A stretch of DNA of 64,000 bases from Amycolatopsis tucumanensis (GTDB lineage: Bacteria > Actinomycetota > Actinomycetes > Mycobacteriales > Pseudonocardiaceae). This document shows, piece by piece, positions 60,047 through 64,000 of the stretch (its first letter is position 1; each line of letters begins with the position of its first letter). The notes under the pieces are model-generated. The model ran no database searches. It had not been told where the DNA came from and saw nothing but the letters and a program-made list of their open reading frames with translations. The position numbers and the translations under genes are program-made. The stretch is taken from positions 203,171-267,170 of the forward strand of contig NZ_JAKGSD010000002.1 in the NCBI RefSeq assembly GCF_021654135.1. Direction: 5' to 3'.

Positions 60047-60934
60047 TCAGGAATTGCGGTAGACCGAGGGACGCACGCCGGTGTGGCGCAGGAACGCGGT
60101 GGACAGCGCGCCGGGGCCGGCGAAACCGCACCGCCGGGCGATCCCGTCGAGCGCCAGGTCGGTGTTCCGCAGCAGCCGTTTCGCTTCCTCGATCCGCAGC
60201 CGGGTGAGGAACCGGTGCGGGGTCTCCCCCGTCGCGTTCCGGAACACCCGGACGAGGTGGTAGACGGACAGGTGCGCCTCGGCCGCGAGATCGGTCAACG
60301 TGACCGGCTCGGCGAGCCGTTCGCGCATGAACGCCACGACCGCGCGCACCCGCGTGTCCTCCCGCGCCGGAGCGCGGTCCGTGCGCAGTCGTCCGTGCCG
60401 GGTGAGCAGGTGTGTGGTCAGGAAGGCGCCGGCGGACTCGGCGTACAACTCGCCCGCTTCGCCGGGAAATCCGATCGCCCGGACGGCCGCTTCGAGCAGC
60501 GGGTCCCCCTCGGTGAGAGACGCCGCCATGGCCTCGTGATCCACGGTGCCACCGAGTTGCGCCGCGACCGTGTCGACGGTGTCGCGCGGGAGGTGCACCT
60601 GGACGCTCCGCATCGACTCGTCCCCGCGGTAGCGGGAGAGGGACGGCTGGTGCGGAACGCCGAGCTGGAGCCGCCCCGGAATCCAGGGCACACGCACGGG
60701 TTTGCCGCCGGCGCTCCTCTCCATCTCCGCCCACCCGGACAGCGGGAGCACGAGGTGCAGGTCCGCGGCGCCGGGCAGCGCGAGGTCCTCGGCGACCGGG
60801 ACGTGCTCGAACCGCTGGACGAGCAGGGACCGCCAGCCCAGGTGCGTCCAGCTGCAGAACGTCCGCCGGACGAAGCGGTCAGTGTCGAAACCGGCGTAGG
60901 GCTGCAGGTCGAACCGAACGGAATCGAACACCAC
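60047..60934 (-). CDS. AraC-family transcriptional regulator
   Basis: A 295-residue protein with a cupin-like N-terminal half and a C-terminal double helix-turn-helix: EPVTLTDLAAEAHLSVYHLV, FRNATGETPHRFLTRLRIEE and AKRLLRNTDLALDGIARRCG FAGPGALSTAFLRHTGVRPS. Upstream of the epoxide hydrolase on the same strand with a 60-bp gap. It may activate that gene in response to an aromatic or epoxide-generating compound. Confidence 0.83.
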   Translation of the reverse strand: MVFDSVRFDLQPYAGFDTDRFVRRTFCSWTHLGWRSLLVQRFEHVPVAEDLALPGAADLHLVLPLSGWAEMERSAGGKPVRVPWIPGRLQLGVPHQPSLSRYRGDESMRSVQVHLPRDTVDTVAAQLGGTVDHEAMAASLTEGDPLLEAAVRAIGFPGEAGELYAESAGAFLTTHLLTRHGRLRTDRAPAREDTRVRAVVAFMRERLAEPVTLTDLAAEAHLSVYHLVRVFRNATGETPHRFLTRLRIEEAKRLLRNTDLALDGIARRCGFAGPGALSTAFLRHTGVRPSVYRNS

Positions 60935-61087
60935 GATCTTGAGGCTACCGATGAGGCGCCAACGGCTTCCGTTGAGCCGGTCAACGGCCCGTGCACACCG
61001 GCCCGCAGCGCCGGCGACCGGTGCTCGTCGTCATCGATCACCCGGTCTGCCGCGTTTGAACCGGGCGTTTTGGTCAACTAGGACCTG

Positions 61088-62830
61088 GTGGTTCCTTCGA
61101 CGCCCGAGCCCACCGAGTACCTGCCGCGTGTCGGCGAGGTCGCGCCGAAACCGTGGTGGCGCAGGCCCGCGACGATAGCCGCGGCGGCTGTCCTGTTCGT
61201 ACTCGCTGTCCTGTACGTGCTCGACCTGGCGCTGAGCTCCGGTGAAGTCCCCCGGGGGACGACGGTGGCGGGTGTCGCGATCGGCGGTATGAGCGAAGCC
61301 GCGGCCGAGCAGAAGCTGCGGGACGAGCTGACGCCCCGCCTCGGCCGGCCGGTTCAGGTGATCGCCGGTGACAGGCAGATCCCGTTCGTCCCCGCGGAGG
61401 CCGGGGTGCGGGTGGACGCCGGGGCGACCGTGGCCGCCGCCGGTGCCCAGCCACTGAACCCGTGGACGCGGTTGGTGTCGCTGTTCCGCGACCGCGAGAT
61501 CGCCGTCGTGGCCGGGGCGGACCCGGGCGCCCTGACCGCCACCCTCGACGAGCTGCGGGCGGCGGTCGACCGGCCGGTGGTGGAGGGCGGCATCCGGTTC
61601 GACGGGACCACCCCCGTCCCGATCGATCCGCGGGCGGGGCAGGCGCTCGACACCGCACGGGCCGAGGAGGTACTGCTCACCGGCTGGGCCACCGCGGAGC
61701 GCGTGCAGGCTCCAGTGCTCCCCCTGCCGCCGAAGACCACACCCGAGGGTGTGCGCGCGGCGCTCGACGAGGTCGCGCTGCCCGCTGTCGCCGCGCCGGC
61801 GACGGTTCGCGGTGACAGTCGGGACGTCGCTCTGGAGCCCGCGCAGATAGCCGCCGCGCTGACGTTCCAGCCCGGCGACAACGGCACGCTCGTCCCGCGG
61901 CTCGACCGCGCGAAGCTCGGTGCTCTGGCCGATCAGCTCGCGCCGACCGAGAAGCCGGGTCAGGACGCGCGAATGCGGTTCGACAACGACCGGCCCGCGG
62001 TCGTGCCGTCGGTCGACGGTCGCGCGGTCGACTGGGACCAGACCCTGGGTGGGTTGCTGGAGGCGATCCGCCCGGGCGGTGACCGGACCACCGATGCCCA
62101 GTACGTGGCCGTGCCGGCGAGGATCACCACCGACCGGGCCGGGCAGCTCGGGATCACCGAAGTGATCGGCGAGTTCACCACCGGCAACTTCGCGCCGGAC
62201 TCCGGGGTGAACATCCGGGTGGTCGCCGAGAAGGTGTCCGGCGCGATCGTGCTGCCCGGGGAAACGTTCAGCCTCAACGGCTACACCGGTCCGCGGGAAG
62301 CCGCGCAGGGGTACGTGGAGGCCGGCGTGATCGAGGAGGGCGTGCCGGAGCGCGAGGTGGGTGGCGGGATCTCGCAGTTCGCCACCACCCTCTACAACGC
62401 CGCCTACTTCGCCGGGATGACCGACGTCGAGCACAAGGAGCACAGCTACTACATCAGCCGCTACCCAGCCGGCCGCGACGCGACGGTCTTCCAGAACCCG
62501 GACGGCAGCAGCGTCATCGACCTGAAGTTCGCCAACGAGTTCCCGACCGGGGTGGCGATCCAGACGATCTGGACGCCGAAGTCCATCACCGTCCGGTTGT
62601 GGGGCACGAGGCACGTCACGGTCGAGTCGGTGCCCGGCCCGCGCGGCGACTACGTCGACCCGCACACGGTCACCAAGCCGGCGGGCAGCACGTGCCAGCC
62701 TGCCCGCGGCAAGCCGGGGTTCCGGACCACGGACACGCGGATCGTCCGCGACCTGAGCGGAGCGGAAATCAGCCGCACGACGCGGACGGTGCGGTACGAC
62801 CCCGAGCCGACGGTGCGCTGCGGGGGCTGA
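61088..62830 (+). CDS. VanW-family protein with putative peptidoglycan-binding domains
   Basis: A 580-residue protein anchored by one helix (about 28-46, ATIAAAAVLFVLAVLYVLDL). Two YoaR-like putative peptidoglycan-binding domains follow (GTTVAGVAIGGMSEAAAEQK in the first), then the VanW domain: GEFTTGNFAPDSGVNIRVVA, SLNGYTGPREAAQGYVEAGV, REVGGGISQFATTLYNAAYF and HSYYISRYPAGRDATV. Such proteins sit outside the cytoplasmic membrane at the cell wall. VanW domains of actinobacteria are not tied to vancomycin resistance. GTG at 61088. Confidence 0.82.
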   Translation: MVPSTPEPTEYLPRVGEVAPKPWWRRPATIAAAAVLFVLAVLYVLDLALSSGEVPRGTTVAGVAIGGMSEAAAEQKLRDELTPRLGRPVQVIAGDRQIPFVPAEAGVRVDAGATVAAAGAQPLNPWTRLVSLFRDREIAVVAGADPGALTATLDELRAAVDRPVVEGGIRFDGTTPVPIDPRAGQALDTARAEEVLLTGWATAERVQAPVLPLPPKTTPEGVRAALDEVALPAVAAPATVRGDSRDVALEPAQIAAALTFQPGDNGTLVPRLDRAKLGALADQLAPTEKPGQDARMRFDNDRPAVVPSVDGRAVDWDQTLGGLLEAIRPGGDRTTDAQYVAVPARITTDRAGQLGITEVIGEFTTGNFAPDSGVNIRVVAEKVSGAIVLPGETFSLNGYTGPREAAQGYVEAGVIEEGVPEREVGGGISQFATTLYNAAYFAGMTDVEHKEHSYYISRYPAGRDATVFQNPDGSSVIDLKFANEFPTGVAIQTIWTPKSITVRLWGTRHVTVESVPGPRGDYVDPHTVTKPAGSTCQPARGKPGFRTTDTRIVRDLSGAEISRTTRTVRYDPEPTVRCGG

Positions 62831-62934
62831 GCAGCGCGGAACACGCGACGACCACGCCCGCCGGGAATCCCCGAGCCCGCGATGCGCCGCGCCGGCTGAG
62901 CGAACGCGCACCCAAGGGAGCTGGATCACACAAA

Positions 62935-63010
62935 TACCCCTGGGGGGTACTTGCGCAGCCCGCTTCGGCAGGGCTAACTTCTCGGTCGTACGGATACCCC
63001 CCATAGGTAT
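62935..63010 (+). promoter_or_regulatory. Two CsoR-like boxes around an MFS promoter
   Basis: TACCCC-TGG-GGGGTA (62935-62949) and ATACC-N7-GGTAT (62994-63010) resemble the G/C-tract operators with flanking TA of CsoR/RcnR-type repressors. Between them TTGCGC (62951-62956) and TAACTT (62975-62980) form a possible promoter, so one box lies just upstream of the -35 and the other at the start of transcription. CsoR proteins respond to Cu(I), and relatives to persulfide. No csoR gene is in the window. Confidence 0.55.
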
Positions 63011-63021
63011 AGGAGACCGAG

Positions 63022-64000
63022 ATGAGAACCGACTCCCGCCGCTGGTGGGCCCTGGGGTTCCTCGCGCTCGCCCAGTTCATGGTCATCATGGACACCTCGA
63101 TCATCGGGGTCGCGCTGCCGAAGATGCAGTCCGACCTCGGCTTCACCCCGGACGGCCTGTCCTGGGTGTTCAACGCCTACGTGGTCGCCTTCGGCGGGCT
63201 GCTGCTGCTCGGCGGCCGCCTGTCGGACCTGCTCGGCGCCCGGCGGATGTTCACCGCGGGCTGGGTCGTCACCCTCGGCGGCTCGGTGGTGGCGGCGCTG
63301 GCCGGCACCGCCGGGATCGAGCTGACCGGCCGGGTCCTGCAGGGTGCTGGGGCGGCGTTGATCGCGCCGTCGGCCCTGACGCTGTTGATGGTCTTGTTCG
63401 GTGACCGCCCGAAGGAGCTGACGAAGGCGCTCGCGCTCTACGGGGCGGCCGCGCCTGCCGGTGGCACCGCGGGGGTCTTCCTCGGCGGCGCGATCACCGA
63501 ATGGCTGTCCTGGCCGTGGATCTTCTGGCTGTACGTGCCGATTTCGCTGATCGCGATCGCGGCCACACCCGTCCTCATGCCGGTCACGCCCGGGCGGCGC
63601 GGCGCGGTGGACGTGGCGGGAGCGGTGGCCGTCACCGCGGGCCTCGCGCTCACCGTGTTCGCCATCGTGCGCGCTCCCGAGCAGGGCTGGGGATCGGCGG
63701 CGACGCTCGGCGCGTTGGCCGGCGGGGTCGTGCTGCTGGGAATCTTCCTGGTGATCCAGCGGTCCCGCCGGGTTCCGCTGGTGCGCCTGGGCATCTTCCG
63801 CACGCCGAACCTGGGCGCGGCGAACCTGGCCCAGCTGCTGCTGGGCGCCGCGTGGATCCCGATGTGGTACTTCCTCAACCTGTACCTGCAGCAGGTCCTG
63901 GGTTACGGCGCGTTCGCCGGCGGTGCGGCGCTGCTCCCGATGACGCTGCTGATCGTGATCCTGATGGTCGGCGTGGCGCCGCGCCTGATCGCCCGCTTCG
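63022..64000 (+). CDS. EmrB/QacA-type MFS exporter, partial (runs off the window)
   Basis: The first 326 codons of a 14-helix drug exporter: FLALAQFMVIMDTSIIGVAL is the helix-1 signature, LLGGRLSDLLGARRMFTAGW the loop after helix 2 and ALIAPSALTLLMVLFGDRPK follows. ATG at 63022 has AGGAGACCGAG just upstream. The 3' end lies outside the window. Its promoter carries CsoR-like boxes, suggesting induction by copper or reactive sulfur. Confidence 0.82.
   Translation, partial: MRTDSRRWWALGFLALAQFMVIMDTSIIGVALPKMQSDLGFTPDGLSWVFNAYVVAFGGLLLLGGRLSDLLGARRMFTAGWVVTLGGSVVAALAGTAGIELTGRVLQGAGAALIAPSALTLLMVLFGDRPKELTKALALYGAAAPAGGTAGVFLGGAITEWLSWPWIFWLYVPISLIAIAATPVLMPVTPGRRGAVDVAGAVAVTAGLALTVFAIVRAPEQGWGSAATLGALAGGVVLLGIFLVIQRSRRVPLVRLGIFRTPNLGAANLAQLLLGAAWIPMWYFLNLYLQQVLGYGAFAGGAALLPMTLLIVILMVGVAPRLIARF

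Noticed and set aside
61088..62830. Vancomycin resistance determinant
   Set aside because: VanW-domain proteins are widespread in actinobacteria; no vanHAX or vanRS genes adjoin.
1..64000. tRNA, rRNA, CRISPR arrays, prophage or integrative element
   Set aside because: No tRNA-like cloverleaf, no regularly spaced repeats, no integrase or phage structural genes were seen; the only mobile trace is the IS982-like remnant.

Overview
This 64-kb window is chromosomal DNA of a high-GC actinomycete. Coding regions have almost only G or C in third codon positions, GTG starts are common, genes overlap by ATGA/GTGA/TGATG, and several genes look leaderless. Gene content (actinobacterial DUF families, dense TetR/LysR/MarR-controlled catabolic operons) fits Pseudonocardiales such as Amycolatopsis, but no marker gene proves the genus. 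There are no rRNA or tRNA genes, no CRISPR array and no prophage. The only mobile-element trace is a decayed IS982-like transposase (about 42.8-43.4 kb).

Layout. 0-4.1 kb: minus-strand catabolic operon (NAD-dehydrogenase/RraA-aldolase fusion, TRAP-type large permease, small membrane protein, cyclase-family hydrolase, start of an IclR regulator). 4.5-5.2 kb: secreted protein. 5.2-11.2 kb: two toxin-antitoxin pairs (VapBC; RHH antitoxin plus Doc) beside a three-gene cassette of a 1149-residue TPR-CHAT protease, a 46-residue protein and a DUF6338 membrane protein, together resembling a small defence island. 11.3-13.2 kb: TetR regulator divergent from an FAD monooxygenase, then a decayed SDR pseudogene.

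13.6-24.8 kb: a complete aerobic nicotinate degradation operon, nicX-nicE-nicC-MFS-(FAD, Mo, 2Fe-2S hydroxylase subunits)-coxG-like-nicF-nicD, divergent from a MarR regulator whose intergenic region carries three copies of a 15-bp repeat. Predicted route: nicotinate, 6-hydroxynicotinate, 2,5-dihydroxypyridine, N-formylmaleamate, maleamate, maleate, fumarate.

25-30 kb: mixed genes (LysE exporter, SnoaL-like protein, amine-oxidase-like flavoprotein, EamA transporter with divergent LysR, class II glutamine amidotransferase). 30.1-38.6 kb: an unrecognised catabolic operon: MFS transporter, two creatinase-fold (M24) proteins, an ornithine cyclodeaminase/mu-crystallin homologue, a canonical LeuCD-type hydro-lyase and a second LeuCD-type pair that has lost its Fe-S cysteines and its swivel active-site motif, with a MarR gene upstream. 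38.9-44.9 kb: DUF1206 protein, small enzymes, the transposase remnant, and a TetR/SDR divergent pair with twin palindromic operators.

45.0-51.6 kb: a guanidine-I (ykkC) riboswitch followed by permease, two DUF1989 proteins (carboxyguanidine deiminase family), a carboxyltransferase-only urea/guanidine carboxylase and allophanate hydrolase: a guanidine-nitrogen operon lacking its biotin carboxylase and biotin carrier in this window. 51.6-64 kb: secreted transglycosylase with a long leader, ArsR/SRPBCC/TIGR03086 operon, LysG-LysE-type exporter pair, DUF6314 protein, TetR/alcohol dehydrogenase pair, SRPBCC, epoxide hydrolase, AraC, VanW-family protein, and the start of an EmrB/QacA-type MFS exporter behind two CsoR-like boxes.

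All functions are read from sequence motifs and gene context; no database search was run.
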